Shown here: positions 26,562 through 36,709 of the stretch, piece by piece
How positions within the stretch are numbered: position 1 is the stretch's first letter
How the letters are laid out: each line of letters opens with the position of its first letter
Origin: Phyllobacterium sp. 628
GTDB taxonomy: Bacteria; Pseudomonadota; Alphaproteobacteria; Rhizobiales; Rhizobiaceae
Direction: 5' to 3'
NCBI RefSeq assembly: GCF_014189505.1
Contig: NZ_CP050301.1
Span: 1,309,501 to 1,373,500, forward strand
Length of the DNA stretch: 64,000 nt
Position numbers and translations under genes: made by a program
The notes under the pieces: generated by a model
Database searches by the model: none
The model's input: the letters and a program-made list of their open reading frames with translations, nothing else
What the model was told of the DNA's origin: nothing

Positions 26562-29500
26562 TTAATCGCTGTTCGACGTTTGCTGGAAATGTGAGAGAAG
26601 GGCTCTCAAAATAGCTGGCCGCACTGGTTTGTTGATGATGGAAACATCTTCGGCAGCAGCGCGGTCTCGCAATTGCTCCGAACGCTCTGCGGTAACGAGT
26701 GCTGCTTGGATGTGGCAGTCAAAGTGACCACGTGCAAAGCGCACGAGATCAAGACCATTCTCATCCTTAAGGTTGTAGTCAGCGAGAATAACCCCCGGAC
26801 TCGCGGCCTGTTTTGTACAATATTCTTTTAAAGCTGCACCACTGCTGACGCCATGGGCCACGCATTTCCACGTCTCCAGTAACTCTTTCATACCGGTCAG
26901 TGAGCGTTCGTCATCATCGACGCAAAGAACGACCAGCCCGTCCAAACGGCCATAGCGCTCCGTGGCGGGATGCTCTTCATTGACGGTCAATGTGGATGTC
27001 TTCGAGATGGGCATTTTGAGTGAGAAGACGGTGCCTTTTCCAATAACGGAAGAAACATGAATGGGCAGATCAAGAACCTTGGCGATGCGCTCGACGATGG
27101 AAAGACCGAGCCCCAAGCCATCGGATTCTTTCATACCTTCTGAGAGTCGGGAGAATTCACGAAAGATGATATTCAATTTTGATTTTGGAATGCCAATACC
27201 CGTATCAATGACCTGAAGCTCGATCTGGCCATTGCGACGCCTTGCACCGACAAGAATCTTGCCTGACTTGCAATATTTGATGGCATTCGAGACCAGGTTT
27301 TGGAGCAGGCGACGCAAAAGATTGCTATCCGTCGCGACAATGGCTGAACTCTTAACAAGTTTGAGTTCCAGACCCTTCTCTTGCGCTGCAGGTTGAAAGT
27401 CCCGAACGATCTGCTGCAGGATTGTATCAATTTTGAAAACTGAAATGACGGGTTTGAGCGCACCGGCATCGAGTCTTGAAATGTCGAGAAGCGCGTTGAA
27501 AATGGACTCGACCGCCTCAAGCGATGAATCGAGATTACCCACCAGCTCCTTCTCGCGTGATTTCCGCAGCCTTTCGTTCAAGGCTGATGAGTAGAGCCGT
27601 GCAGCGTTCAACGGCTGCAGAATATCGTGGCCCGCGTCGGTCAAAAAACGGGTCTTGCTGATATTGGCTTCTTCAGCGCGGCGTTGTGCTTGCCCCAACT
27701 GCTGGTTTGCAAGCGTCAGTTCTGCAGTACGCTCGCGCACCCGCAATTCCAGATATTCGTTGGTTTGGCGCAAGACAGTGTCTGTTTCAACAGCACTGGT
27801 TATATCGGTAAAAGTTGTAACCAATCCGCCGTCGGGCATGGCGTTGGAACGAATTTCGATCGTCTGGTCCGTGTTTTTAAGTTTGATGCGCCATTGAGCA
27901 GCAAACCTGCCCAACTCATCGGGAAGAGGCTGTTCGTTCATATCGGTCATGTCGCCGCGCGCAAACAGATAGGAAATGATGCTGCTGAACGGCGTGCCCA
28001 TGCGTTGCAATCGTTCAGGAAGATGCAGAATGAGCTGGAATTGTCTGTTCCAGCACATGAGCTGGTATTGCTGATCAAAAACGCCGATCCCTTGGTCCAT
28101 CTGGTCCAGCGCCGTTTGCAGCAGGTACCGGTTTTGCGCCAAAGCACCCGTGGCATGGTCAAGCAAAATTTGCGCTTGCCGCTGCGATACGCTCGTCGGC
28201 CCCATGGCAAGTGACAGGATCATCCGTGCTGAGGGAGAACCAACAATGCCTGACAGCAACTGTTCGGAAAAATGAACGGTTTTGAAGTCTGCCGGGTCTT
28301 CTTCATCCAGCACACTCCTTTCCTGTTCCTGAAATGCCTTGAACGCCAGATGGGCCTGCTCGGAACCAATATATTTGGATATGGTCTGCTTGAGCTGGCC
28401 GATAGTAACGCTTGATTGCAGGTTCTTGATGGATACAGGCGATGTGCTGTTCTCGGCCATGAATACGGATGCTTGGATACGTTCCAGCGGTGTTGCATTT
28501 TTGGAGAATGAGCCGATCAGGAAGAACAAAAGATTGGCGAAAAGGCTCCATGCCAGACCGTTCGCGTACTGACTTGCTTCAAGCCCGAACAGAGCGTGTG
28601 GCCGTAAAAATGCTATTCCGATTGGGCCATTCTGAATAAATGAAGCTGCATGGTCAAACCAGGCGGGCAGGATCATTGTATAAGTCCAGACAATAAATCC
28701 GGCAATCATGCCCCAGGCTGCGCCCCGGGCGGTGGCATGTCGCCAGATGATTCCGCCCACAAACGGTGGAACCAGTTGCATCATGCCAACAGCGGAAATG
28801 AGTGCCAGTTCTGAAAAGTCGACTTTGCCAAAAATCGTGAAATGATACAAATAGGCGGTCAGCATGATGCCTATAATGACAAGTCGCCGCACTTTCGGAA
28901 TGATATGTGTAAAATCCGAAACGGCATCCCGCCCTTTGCGCGCGGACCATCTCAACAGCACCGGTAAAACCAGATCGTTCGATATCATGATGGACAGGAC
29001 AATTGCCGGCAAAACCAGCATTGACGATGCTGCGGAGATACCTCCCGTAAACGCAATCGCGCTCAACCAGTTCTGATTGGCAAAAAGGGGCAGCGAAAGA
29101 AAATAGAGATCAGGGGATGCTTGGCCCAGGCCGTGAAACACCAAAGATCCTATTGCCGCCAAAGGCAGTACAAACAATCCGGTGATGAACAAGCAAACGG
29201 GGATGAGCCAGCGGGCCATCCGTAACTCGCGTTCGCTGCGGTTTTCAACGACGGTGAGGTAAAACTGGCTTGGCAGAAGCAAGACAGAAGCTGCCCCGAT
29301 GAGAATAAGTGCGATTATATTGCCAATCGAAGGAGTGAGGTGAATGGCTGGAATCTGTGCCTGACTTATTATCAACCGGTCTAATATTTCGGTGGGCGTG
29401 CCGAACAAAAAAGCTATGGCAGCGATTCCGATAAAGAGAAAAACGAGGAACTTAAATCCGGATGCCCATGCCAACGCGTGCACAACGCCTTCATAGCGGT

Positions 29501-30056
29501 CGACGGCCCGAATGGATTTTCCAGTATTCAAAATAGCAAAGAAAGACAGAAAGCACAGCAGCGACAGGAGCAACCACTCGGATTGGTGGACCTCTCCATG
29601 CGTATGAGGGGCATACGTTCCCCAGACGGCATCATACAGATAATGGATAGCTATAAATTGGAGGGACAAATAGGGAATAAGCCCTATTGTCGCGATGAAT
29701 GTCACCAGAGCTGTGACTGAAAAGCTTTTGCCGTAACGGGCGCCAATCAAATCGGCGATGGATGTAATGCCTTCCGATTTCGCCAGATTGACGACTTTCT
29801 GCAGGAATGGGAAGCCAATTGTAAAGGCGAGGACAATGCCGATAAACAAGCCCACAAACTCAACACCATTTTGCGCAGCATAACCCAAAGCACCAAAAAA
29901 CAGCCAACTGCTGCCGCTTGATGCAACACTCAATGCATAGACGAAGGGCCGGTCAGCAGCGTTTTGAGTTTCGTTTCGCCGATCAACGGTTCTGATCCGC
30001 ATATATTGTGTCAGGAAGTATACAAAAGTAACGAGCGTTCCTGCCAAGCCCGTCAT
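26562..30056 (-). CDS. Hybrid sensor kinase with N-terminal Na+/solute symporter (SSS) domain
   Basis: A 1164-aa protein. Residues about 1-510 form a 12-13 helix sodium:solute symporter domain (WLFFGALGYAAQNG, EGITSIADLIGARYG, GGISAASSMLVLPAIVLS). A linker and PAS domain follow (about 640-745, with DQMDQGIGVFDQQYQLMCWN), then a coiled coil, a HisKA domain with His about 810 in DAGHDILQPLNAARL, a HATPase domain (NLVSNAIKYCKSGKIL, DTGIGIP, GLGLGLSIVERI) and a receiver (about 1040-1155, Asp in VILADYNLKDENG). The HD.LQPL box matches the NahK/ErcS' kinases. The layout recalls CbrA, where transport and signalling are fused. Its ligand is unknown. Confidence 0.9.
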   Translation of the reverse strand: MTGLAGTLVTFVYFLTQYMRIRTVDRRNETQNAADRPFVYALSVASSGSSWLFFGALGYAAQNGVEFVGLFIGIVLAFTIGFPFLQKVVNLAKSEGITSIADLIGARYGKSFSVTALVTFIATIGLIPYLSLQFIAIHYLYDAVWGTYAPHTHGEVHQSEWLLLSLLCFLSFFAILNTGKSIRAVDRYEGVVHALAWASGFKFLVFLFIGIAAIAFLFGTPTEILDRLIISQAQIPAIHLTPSIGNIIALILIGAASVLLLPSQFYLTVVENRSERELRMARWLIPVCLFITGLFVLPLAAIGSLVFHGLGQASPDLYFLSLPLFANQNWLSAIAFTGGISAASSMLVLPAIVLSIMISNDLVLPVLLRWSARKGRDAVSDFTHIIPKVRRLVIIGIMLTAYLYHFTIFGKVDFSELALISAVGMMQLVPPFVGGIIWRHATARGAAWGMIAGFIVWTYTMILPAWFDHAASFIQNGPIGIAFLRPHALFGLEASQYANGLAWSLFANLLFFLIGSFSKNATPLERIQASVFMAENSTSPVSIKNLQSSVTIGQLKQTISKYIGSEQAHLAFKAFQEQERSVLDEEDPADFKTVHFSEQLLSGIVGSPSARMILSLAMGPTSVSQRQAQILLDHATGALAQNRYLLQTALDQMDQGIGVFDQQYQLMCWNRQFQLILHLPERLQRMGTPFSSIISYLFARGDMTDMNEQPLPDELGRFAAQWRIKLKNTDQTIEIRSNAMPDGGLVTTFTDITSAVETDTVLRQTNEYLELRVRERTAELTLANQQLGQAQRRAEEANISKTRFLTDAGHDILQPLNAARLYSSALNERLRKSREKELVGNLDSSLEAVESIFNALLDISRLDAGALKPVISVFKIDTILQQIVRDFQPAAQEKGLELKLVKSSAIVATDSNLLRRLLQNLVSNAIKYCKSGKILVGARRRNGQIELQVIDTGIGIPKSKLNIIFREFSRLSEGMKESDGLGLGLSIVERIAKVLDLPIHVSSVIGKGTVFSLKMPISKTSTLTVNEEHPATERYGRLDGLVVLCVDDDERSLTGMKELLETWKCVAHGVSSGAALKEYCTKQAASPGVILADYNLKDENGLDLVRFARGHFDCHIQAALVTAERSEQLRDRAAAEDVSIINKPVRPAILRALLSHFQQTSNSD

Positions 30057-30280
30057 GGACCTCCCCCTCTGTCAATTCGCGAGGCGCGTTCATTTAAAAT
30101 ATACTGATTTCAAACCGGTATCACGAAAAACCGTTTGGGGTTCGAGGGTCAGGTTGCTTCGACGATAAAACTTTTTGTTAATAATTTGGGAACATCTGTT
30201 ACTGTCAATCAGTGTTGCAATGTGCACCACCGGGGACTGACAATTTCGAATTAACACAGAATATTGGAGAGTGGTATATC

Positions 30281-30694
30281 ATGCTGAAGGAATTCAAAGA
30301 ATTTGCCTTGAAGGGCAACATGGTTGATCTCGCCATAGGTGTGATCATCGGTGCTGCCTTTGGCAAACTGGTTGACTCGATTGTAGCTGATCTTCTCATG
30401 CCAATTATCGGTTTGGTTACCGGTGGCATCGACTTTTCCAACATGTATATCCAGCTGGCGGGAGCGCCAGCCGCAACGCTGGCAGCTGCACGTGCAGCCG
30501 GCGCTACATTGGCTTACGGTAACTTCATTACCCTGCTCATCAACTTCCTGATTATCGCATGGGTCCTCTTCATGGTTGTAAAGGCTATGAACAGACTGAA
30601 GAAGAAGGAAGCTGCTGCTCCTGAAGCTCCAGCTGCTCCAACCAAGGAAGAAGCGCTGTTGACCGATATTCGCGATCTTTTGGCCAAGCGCTGA
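30281..30694 (+). CDS. mscL: Large-conductance mechanosensitive channel MscL
   Basis: A 137-aa inner-membrane channel that opens under membrane tension to release solutes during hypo-osmotic shock. The N-terminal amphipathic helix ([21 protein letters not shown]) and first pore helix ([20 protein letters not shown]) are canonical, and the second helix is [20 protein letters not shown]. The C-terminus is an Ala/Pro/Lys-rich linker plus a short helix. The ATG has GGAGAG 10 nt upstream. It is divergent from the SSS-kinase and followed by a strong terminator. Confidence 0.95.
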   Translation: MLKEFKEFALKGNMVDLAIGVIIGAAFGKLVDSIVADLLMPIIGLVTGGIDFSNMYIQLAGAPAATLAAARAAGATLAYGNFITLLINFLIIAWVLFMVVKAMNRLKKKEAAAPEAPAAPTKEEALLTDIRDLLAKR

Positions 30695-30716
30695 GAGTTC
30701 GCTTATCTGTTTCGAA

Positions 30717-30742
30717 ACCCCGGCCTGGCGCCGGGGTTTTTG
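30717..30742 (+). terminator. Rho-independent terminator of mscL
   Basis: A stem of 8 bp, ACCCCGGC with GCCGGGGT, a 5-nt loop and a TTTTTG tail, 23 bp after the mscL stop. Confidence 0.9.
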
Positions 30743-30866
30743 TTTTTACAATTGTCAGCAATGCGTCAGGAGACCATCATTTGCGCTGATGGGAACATCA
30801 CAAATATACACGTGATTATTGAGCTTTGTTGCGTTAGGTCTGCCCTAACAAAAGCGGAGAAATCGG

Positions 30867-32033
30867 ATGGGTTTGATCGAACATTTGCGTCACGAAGCGG
30901 CGGTGGCACCGGAGAGTGGTATTGTTGCCGTGATGAACCATGGCAGGCGTCAGGAGGGAGTGATTCCGCTCTGGGCTGGTGAAGGTGATCTGCCGACCCC
31001 CGATTTCATTCGCGATGCTGCCAGTGGCGGGCTCGCCAACGGTGAGACGTTTTATACTTGGCAGGCGGGTATTCCGGAGTTGCGCCAAGCGCTTGCCGAT
31101 TATCACAAGCGCCACTTCAATGTAGATTTGCCGGTTGACCATTTTTATGTAACCGGGTCTGGAATGCAATCGATCCAGCTTGCAATTCAAGCGACGGCGG
31201 GAACGGGAGATGAAGTTGTCTACCTGTCACCGGCATGGCCGAATTTTGCCGCGGCAGCCGGCATCGCCGGTGCGACGCCCGTGCCGGTCATACAGGATTT
31301 TACCGGTAATGGCTGGACGCTTGATCCGCAGAAAATTCGCGATGCAATCACGTCGAAGACCAAAGTGCTGTTTATCAACACGCCCTCGAACCCTTCCGGC
31401 TGGACCGCTGATATCGAGACTCTGAAGGAAATTCTGGCCATTGCGCGCCAGCATGGTCTTTGGATCGTTGCAGACGAGATCTATACGCATTTCTATTACG
31501 GCGCGCGCCGGGCACCATCATTCTTCGATATTATGGACCCGGATGACCGCATCATTTTCGTGAACAGTTTTTCGAAAAACTGGGCCATGACCGGCTGGCG
31601 CGTTGGTTGGATGACCGTGCATCCTTCGCTCGGGAAAACCGTCGAAAACCTTATTCAATATTCCACGTCGGGTGTTGCGCAGTTCATGCAGCGCGGTGCT
31701 GTCGCCGCGCTCAATCAGGGTGACGAGTTTATCCGTATGCAGGTCGAGCGTGCCCATAAAGCGCGGGATATCCTCTGTGCCAAGCTTGCTGCTACGGGCA
31801 AGGTGCGGCTGTCACCGCCTGCCGGGGCATTTTACGTGCTGTTTGGTATTGAAGGGATCACGGATTCCTATCGTGCCGCCTTTGATATCGTCGATGAAGC
31901 CAAGGTTGGCCTTGCGCCGGGAACGGCTTTTGGCGATGGTGGCGAAGCCTTCCTGCGCCTGTGTTTCGCCAGGCGTATCGATCAGATCGAGGAGGCAGCT
32001 GACCGCCTTGCTGACTGGATCCGGAAACGTTGA
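30867..32033 (+). CDS. Class I/II PLP-dependent aminotransferase
   Basis: A 388-aa fold-type I aminotransferase. Visible: PLWAGEGDLPTPDFI, FYTWQAGIPELRQALADYH, INTPSNPSGW, the ADEIYTHFYYG Asp/Tyr pair and the PLP lysine in SFSKNWAMTGWRVGW. The substrate cannot be deduced; the aspartate/aromatic aminotransferase family is the nearest. Its TGA overlaps the TTG start of the following AbrB-like gene, so the two form an operon. Confidence 0.85.
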   Translation: MGLIEHLRHEAAVAPESGIVAVMNHGRRQEGVIPLWAGEGDLPTPDFIRDAASGGLANGETFYTWQAGIPELRQALADYHKRHFNVDLPVDHFYVTGSGMQSIQLAIQATAGTGDEVVYLSPAWPNFAAAAGIAGATPVPVIQDFTGNGWTLDPQKIRDAITSKTKVLFINTPSNPSGWTADIETLKEILAIARQHGLWIVADEIYTHFYYGARRAPSFFDIMDPDDRIIFVNSFSKNWAMTGWRVGWMTVHPSLGKTVENLIQYSTSGVAQFMQRGAVAALNQGDEFIRMQVERAHKARDILCAKLAATGKVRLSPPAGAFYVLFGIEGITDSYRAAFDIVDEAKVGLAPGTAFGDGGEAFLRLCFARRIDQIEEAADRLADWIRKR

Positions 32034-33082
32034 ATCGCATACACCTGAATAATACCCAAGCCACGATCATCTCGCTTCTGATTGCTTCGGCAGGTGCCTT
32101 TAGCGCCGGCTTTGTTGGCCTGCCTATTCCGTTTTTGCTGGGATCGACTCTCGCCGTGACGGCTGCATCGCTTGCAGGCGTACGGATTCATCTGCCGGAT
32201 TGGTTGCGTGTTTTCGTATTTTTCATGCTAGGCATCCAGGCCGGCTCGGGAGTCTCGCCTGATACAATCAATCAGATGGTGCTCTGGCCTTTCAGTTTTC
32301 TCATGCTGTTTGTTGCCCTCGTTCTGGTGACGGGCCTGACTTACCTGATGTTGCGCAAGGGTTTCGGGTGGGACGGTCCAACTGCCCTGTTTTCATCGCT
32401 GCCCGGTGCGCTTTCATTTGTTCTGGTTGCTGCGATGGGAACATCGGCGAACATGGTCAAGATCACGGTCGTCCAGTGTATCCGGCTGCTTCTGTTGATC
32501 GGATTTCTTGCGCCGTTGCTCGCGATCATCGCCCGCAATGCCCCGCATGTGGTGGTGGAGATGAATTACAGCTGGACAGTCACCGAAGCGGTTGTTCTGG
32601 CTGTCTGCGGGCTTCTCGGCGCGGTGCTGGGTCATTTGACGCGGGTTCCGGGGGGTATGATGCTTGGTGCTTTGATGGCAAGCGCTGCCCTGCACGGAGC
32701 GTCGATTGTGACAGCGGCTGTGCCGCGCTCCATCGCCGATCTCGGTCTGATTATTCTTGGGGTGTTGATTGGATCACGTGTGGGGGCTGAACATCGAACA
32801 AAGCTCGTACGTTATCTGCCTGCTGCACTTTGCGCGTTCCTCATCGGTACAGCGGCTTCGTTCCTTGCGGCTCTGGCGGTCTGGTACACGCTCAATATCC
32901 ATCCCGCACAGATCGCACTGGCTTTTGCTCCCGGCGCGCTGGAAGCCTTGACGGTTATCGCGTTTTCACTGGGCGTTGATCCGTCTTATGTTGCTTCGCA
33001 CCATGTGGCGCGTTTTCTGATGATCGCGCTTGCCGTCCCTTTTCTGGCCCGTTGGCTCAACACAGGCAACGGATCAAAATAA
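32030..33082 (+). CDS. AbrB-family integral membrane protein
   Basis: A 350-aa polytopic protein with about 10 hydrophobic helices in two similar halves (GAFSAGFVGLPIPFLLGSTLA; GALMASAALHG; ALAFAPGALEALTVIAFSLG). The APGALEALTVIA motif is typical of the AbrB/'ammonia monooxygenase' duplication family, which are probable transporters or regulators, despite the name. It starts at a TTG (32030) whose last two bases lie in the stop of the aminotransferase gene. A bidirectional terminator begins at its stop codon. Confidence 0.8.
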   Translation: MNRIHLNNTQATIISLLIASAGAFSAGFVGLPIPFLLGSTLAVTAASLAGVRIHLPDWLRVFVFFMLGIQAGSGVSPDTINQMVLWPFSFLMLFVALVLVTGLTYLMLRKGFGWDGPTALFSSLPGALSFVLVAAMGTSANMVKITVVQCIRLLLLIGFLAPLLAIIARNAPHVVVEMNYSWTVTEAVVLAVCGLLGAVLGHLTRVPGGMMLGALMASAALHGASIVTAAVPRSIADLGLIILGVLIGSRVGAEHRTKLVRYLPAALCAFLIGTAASFLAALAVWYTLNIHPAQIALAFAPGALEALTVIAFSLGVDPSYVASHHVARFLMIALAVPFLARWLNTGNGSK

Positions 33083-33109
33083 AACCGGCATTTCGGAGAA
33101 ATGCCGGTT
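33083..33109. terminator. Bidirectional terminator between the abrB-like gene and hemA
   Basis: A perfect 12-bp stem, AACCGGCATTTC (33083-33094) with GAAATGCCGGTT (33098-33109) and a GGA loop. It separates two convergent genes. Confidence 0.9.
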
Positions 33110-33137
33110 CTGAAAACGCTTTTATAAAGTGGCTAAA

Positions 33138-34415
33138 TCAGCCGCCAGCTTTCGATACAGCAAGTGTGACAACCCGCGTATTTGTTTCGATAACCGGTAA
33201 ATTGTCTTTGGCGAATGGAATGCCAAGAGCCGTCCAGACTTCTACCAACGCTTCTTTCAGCTCAACAACGAGCTCATCGGAATGGAATGGCGTTGGTGTT
33301 ATGCGCAGGCGCTCGGTGCCGCGTGGAACGGTCGGGTAATTGATCGGCTGGATATAGATGCCATGAACTTCAAGAAGGCGGTCACTTGCCATCTTACACA
33401 GTTCCGGATCGCCGACGTGAACCGGCACGATATGTGTCTGCGATTCCATAACGGGCAGATTGGCTAAAGCCAAGACATCCTTGGCAAGCTGCGACTGGCG
33501 CTGATGCAACCGGCGCTCTTCCTGCGAAACTTTGAGATGCCGGATCGACGCCGTCGCTGCAGCGGCAATAACAGGCGGAAGGGCGGTCGTGAAGATGAAA
33601 CCCGGAGCATAGGACCTGACAGCATCAATCACGGTCTTGGAACCGGTGATATAGCCGCCAAGTGTACCAAAGGCCTTAGCCAATGTTCCTTCAATGATAT
33701 CAATCCGGTCCGCGAGGCCTTCCTGGTCGGTGATGCCGCCGCCGCGATTCCCGTACATGCCAACCGCGTGGACCTCATCAATATAGGTCATCGCATTGTA
33801 CTTTTCGGCCAGATCGGCAATCGCCGCGATCGGTGCAATATCGCCATCCATCGAATAGACGGATTCGAACACGATCAGCTTGGCACGTTCCTTTCCTGCT
33901 GCTTTGAGCAGTTCCTCAAGATGAGCGACGTCATTATGCCGGAAGATTTTCTTCTCCGCCCCGGAGCGGCGCACACCTTCAATCATTGAAGCATGGTTCA
34001 GCTCGTCCGAAAGAATCAGGCAGTTCGGCAGAAGGCGCCCAATGGTCGAAATAGAAGCTTCATTTGAAACGAAACCGGAAGTGAAAACCAGACCGGCTTC
34101 CTTGTTGTGCAGGTCTGCAAGCTCGCTTTCCAGCTCGACAAGCGGATGGTTGTTGCCTGAAATGTTGCGTGTACCACCGGCGCCGGAACCCATACGGCTC
34201 GACGCATCGTGCATCGCCGCGATAACAGCAGGATGCTGACCCATGCCGAGATAATCATTTGAGCACCAGACGGTGATTTCACGTGTGGAATCCGCCGTAC
34301 GCCAAAGCGCGCGGGGAAATTTCCCCACGATCCGTTCCAGATTAGCAAAGACCCGATAACGCTTTTCAGCGTGCAATTGGTCGATCGCGTCTTCGAAAAA
34401 CCGACGATAGTCCAT
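33138..34415 (-). CDS. hemA: 5-aminolevulinate synthase
   Basis: A 425-aa PLP enzyme that condenses glycine and succinyl-CoA to 5-aminolevulinate, the first step of the Shemin pathway used by alphaproteobacteria for heme. Visible: [58 protein letters not shown] and the PLP lysine in [15 protein letters not shown]. The ATG at 34415 follows AGGAG; the frame extends to 34484. A perfect 20-bp palindrome lies 69 bp upstream. The enzyme is complete and of normal length. Confidence 0.96.
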   Translation of the reverse strand: MDYRRFFEDAIDQLHAEKRYRVFANLERIVGKFPRALWRTADSTREITVWCSNDYLGMGQHPAVIAAMHDASSRMGSGAGGTRNISGNNHPLVELESELADLHNKEAGLVFTSGFVSNEASISTIGRLLPNCLILSDELNHASMIEGVRRSGAEKKIFRHNDVAHLEELLKAAGKERAKLIVFESVYSMDGDIAPIAAIADLAEKYNAMTYIDEVHAVGMYGNRGGGITDQEGLADRIDIIEGTLAKAFGTLGGYITGSKTVIDAVRSYAPGFIFTTALPPVIAAAATASIRHLKVSQEERRLHQRQSQLAKDVLALANLPVMESQTHIVPVHVGDPELCKMASDRLLEVHGIYIQPINYPTVPRGTERLRITPTPFHSDELVVELKEALVEVWTALGIPFAKDNLPVIETNTRVVTLAVSKAGG

Positions 34416-34483
34416 GAACTGCTCCTGTATCATGGACTTACTAGCGTTTTTGCCGGTTAAAATCCATGATGAGTAGGTGGGCA

Positions 34484-34503
34484 ATTTGCCACGCTTGGCA
34501 AAT
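34484..34503. promoter_or_regulatory. Perfect 20-bp palindrome upstream of hemA
   Basis: ATTTGCCA (34484-34491), CGCT, TGGCAAAT (34496-34503). It lies 69 bp before the hemA ATG and 36 bp past the end of the allantoicase gene. It could be a repressor operator for hemA or a terminator-like stem for the upstream gene; there is no T-run after it, which favours an operator. It does not match FNR/FixK, Irr or RirA boxes as I know them. Confidence 0.5.
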
Positions 34504-34538
34504 GACAGGGCACCCTAGGTGCAAGGACGCCCATGTTT

Positions 34539-35549
34539 TCAAATAGTTCCGAAAATTCGCAGCCGGCTGACACCGCCATCTGGAAAAATATTCAGGCGAA
34601 CATGGCTTACCGGTCCCGCTGGCAATAAGTCAGCCATCGCAAAGTCATGGACGGCGTCCATCGAGAGCTTCTTTTCCGGTAAAATCTCCGGCCAAAACAT
34701 GGAAGAGGTGACAACAGACTGCGAAAGACCGCCTGCTATCCGGCCAAGATTGGCACCGTGTACCGAGCAGCGATCAGGATAGTTGCCTTTGTAGTGGGCA
34801 GTATCGACAACGATGCGGCTTATAGTGCCGGTATGGCCAAGCTGAACAATCAGCCAGTCATTGCCGGGTTCGCGCCGCCGCCGGGTTTCCCAGCCATCGC
34901 CCATATTGATGCCGCGCCCGGGCGACAGCAATCTGTGCAAAGCACCATAATGCGCATCGGAATAGGCGAGTACACGCCCCCCATTCAGCGCTGATGCCAG
35001 ATCGATCTCTTCGCCCTTGGCAACCGCGGACCAGTCACGCCATGGTTCGCCATAAACACGCAGCCGTGCAACGCCGCCATCGGGATAAATATGCAGCCGC
35101 ACATGGGTCCAGACCTCGTGGCTTGTGTGGGCAAAGAAATGGCTGCTGGAAGCTCCAAGCGGGCTTTGTGGTAACAACTCCATCCACTGGGTTGTCTCCG
35201 TTGGGTTGCCCTCGACGCGGCAACCCTCAATGGCACAAGCAGGCGGATAATTGCCGGTGAAATGGCTTGTATCAACATCGAAGCCATGGATGATTCCGGG
35301 GGCGGCGAGTTTTACAACCGCAAAATCATGGCCGGGGCCGCGCCGGCGCCGGGACTCCCATCCATCCATCCATTTTCCATGGTCGTCATATTTGTCCGGA
35401 TAGAATATGGCTGGCGCATCATGGAGTAATCGTTCCAAAGGTGCAAAAAACTCATCCGTGGCAAAAACCGCCTGTGCGCCCAGCCCCGCTGAGGCTAGAT
35501 TGATGCGATCTTTTGTGAATTCGGGGAGGAGGTTAATTGGGGGAACCAT
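34539..35549 (-). CDS. alc: Allantoicase
   Basis: A 336-aa protein with the two tandem jelly-roll domains of allantoicase. The first has DGWESRRRRGPGHDFAVVKL and DTSHFTGNYPPACAIEGC. The second repeats it as DGWETRRRREPGNDWLIVQLG and DTAHYKGNYPDRCSVHG. Allantoicase cleaves allantoate to ureidoglycolate and urea in purine breakdown. The expected neighbours (ureidoglycolate lyase, allantoinase) are not adjacent in this window. Start: the ATG at 35549 (MVPPINLLPEFTKD) is the family start; the frame extends to 35600. Confidence 0.94.
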   Translation of the reverse strand: MVPPINLLPEFTKDRINLASAGLGAQAVFATDEFFAPLERLLHDAPAIFYPDKYDDHGKWMDGWESRRRRGPGHDFAVVKLAAPGIIHGFDVDTSHFTGNYPPACAIEGCRVEGNPTETTQWMELLPQSPLGASSSHFFAHTSHEVWTHVRLHIYPDGGVARLRVYGEPWRDWSAVAKGEEIDLASALNGGRVLAYSDAHYGALHRLLSPGRGINMGDGWETRRRREPGNDWLIVQLGHTGTISRIVVDTAHYKGNYPDRCSVHGANLGRIAGGLSQSVVTSSMFWPEILPEKKLSMDAVHDFAMADLLPAGPVSHVRLNIFPDGGVSRLRIFGTI

Positions 35550-35703
35550 TCTTGCCTTTGCCTTGCCTTCATGTTTTAGAACCGGCAGCCTGATTTGCAC
35601 TGCGTATGTCGGACTTATGATGTCTGTTCAGAGCTTTGCACACCTGCCAAAATGCGGCAAGATGGCCAGTGAACAGCGAACTTGATGTTTCGGGGGAAAG
35701 TGC

Positions 35704-36696
35704 ATGACAGTACTCGTGACCGGCGGTGCGGGCTATATCGGCAGCCATATGGTCTGGGAATTGCTGGATTCCGGTGAATCTGTTGTTGTCATCGACCGGC
35801 TTTCAACGGGATTCGAATGGGCCGTGCCAGCAGAAGCCAAGCTGATCGTGGGTGATATCGCTGATCAACAGCTTGTGCGTGAAACAATTTTACGCAACTA
35901 CGTTGATGCCGTGATCCATTTTGCCGGTTCCGTCGTCGTCCCGGATTCAGTTCGTGATCCGCTGACTTATTATGAAAACAACACATCCAAATCGCGTTCG
36001 CTCATTGAAGCAGTCGTGAAGTCTGATGTGAAAAATTTCATTTTCTCATCAACTGCCGCCGTCTATGGCGACGGCGGGATGGCGCCGGTGACGGAAGATA
36101 CAAGGCTCCAGCCTGAATCTCCCTATGGCGTCTCCAAACTCATGACCGAATGGATGCTGCGCGATACCGCTGCAGCACATGATTTCCGCTACACGGCTTT
36201 GCGCTACTTCAACGTTGCCGGTGCGGACCCCAAAGGCCGGTCCGGGCAATCAACGCGGGGCGCAACGCATCTGATCAAGGTTGCCTGCGAAACAGCTCTG
36301 GGCAAACGGCCCTATATGGAAATCTACGGCCATGATTTTCCGACGCCGGATGGCACCTGCGTGCGTGATTATATTCATGTGAGTGATCTTGTCGTTGCCC
36401 ACCGCCTCGCGCTGGAACGCCTCAGAAATGGAGCAAGCAATCTTGTTGCCAATTGCGGCTATGGCCGCGGCTATTCCGTTCGCGAAGTTATCGAGAGCGT
36501 TGAGCGCGTCCATGGCGCGCCGATTGATGCGCGCCTGACTGATCGCCGCCCCGGTGACGCTGCCTCGATTGTCGCCGACAGTTCTAGGGCTCGAAAAGAT
36601 TTGGGCTGGGTTCCAGATCTGGACAATCTCGATACAATCGTCGAATCGGCACTGAAGTGGGAGAAATCCTTGAAGAGCCGCAATACCGCCCGCTGA
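35704..36696 (+). CDS. galE: UDP-glucose 4-epimerase
   Basis: A 330-aa short-chain dehydrogenase/reductase-fold epimerase that interconverts UDP-glucose and UDP-galactose for surface polysaccharides. The NAD motif is GGAGYIGSH, the catalytic Tyr/Lys are in ESPYGVSKLMTEW, and RYFNVAGADPKGRSGQ, CVRDYIHVSDL and RRPGDAASIVADSSRA follow. It resembles the rhizobial GalE/ExoB group. It is convergent with the MgtC-like gene (13-bp gap). Polysaccharide genes (deacetylase, GT2) lie 1.2 kb downstream. Confidence 0.93.
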   Translation: MTVLVTGGAGYIGSHMVWELLDSGESVVVIDRLSTGFEWAVPAEAKLIVGDIADQQLVRETILRNYVDAVIHFAGSVVVPDSVRDPLTYYENNTSKSRSLIEAVVKSDVKNFIFSSTAAVYGDGGMAPVTEDTRLQPESPYGVSKLMTEWMLRDTAAAHDFRYTALRYFNVAGADPKGRSGQSTRGATHLIKVACETALGKRPYMEIYGHDFPTPDGTCVRDYIHVSDLVVAHRLALERLRNGASNLVANCGYGRGYSVREVIESVERVHGAPIDARLTDRRPGDAASIVADSSRARKDLGWVPDLDNLDTIVESALKWEKSLKSRNTAR

Positions 36697-36709
36697 TTGT
36701 GTAAAAGCA

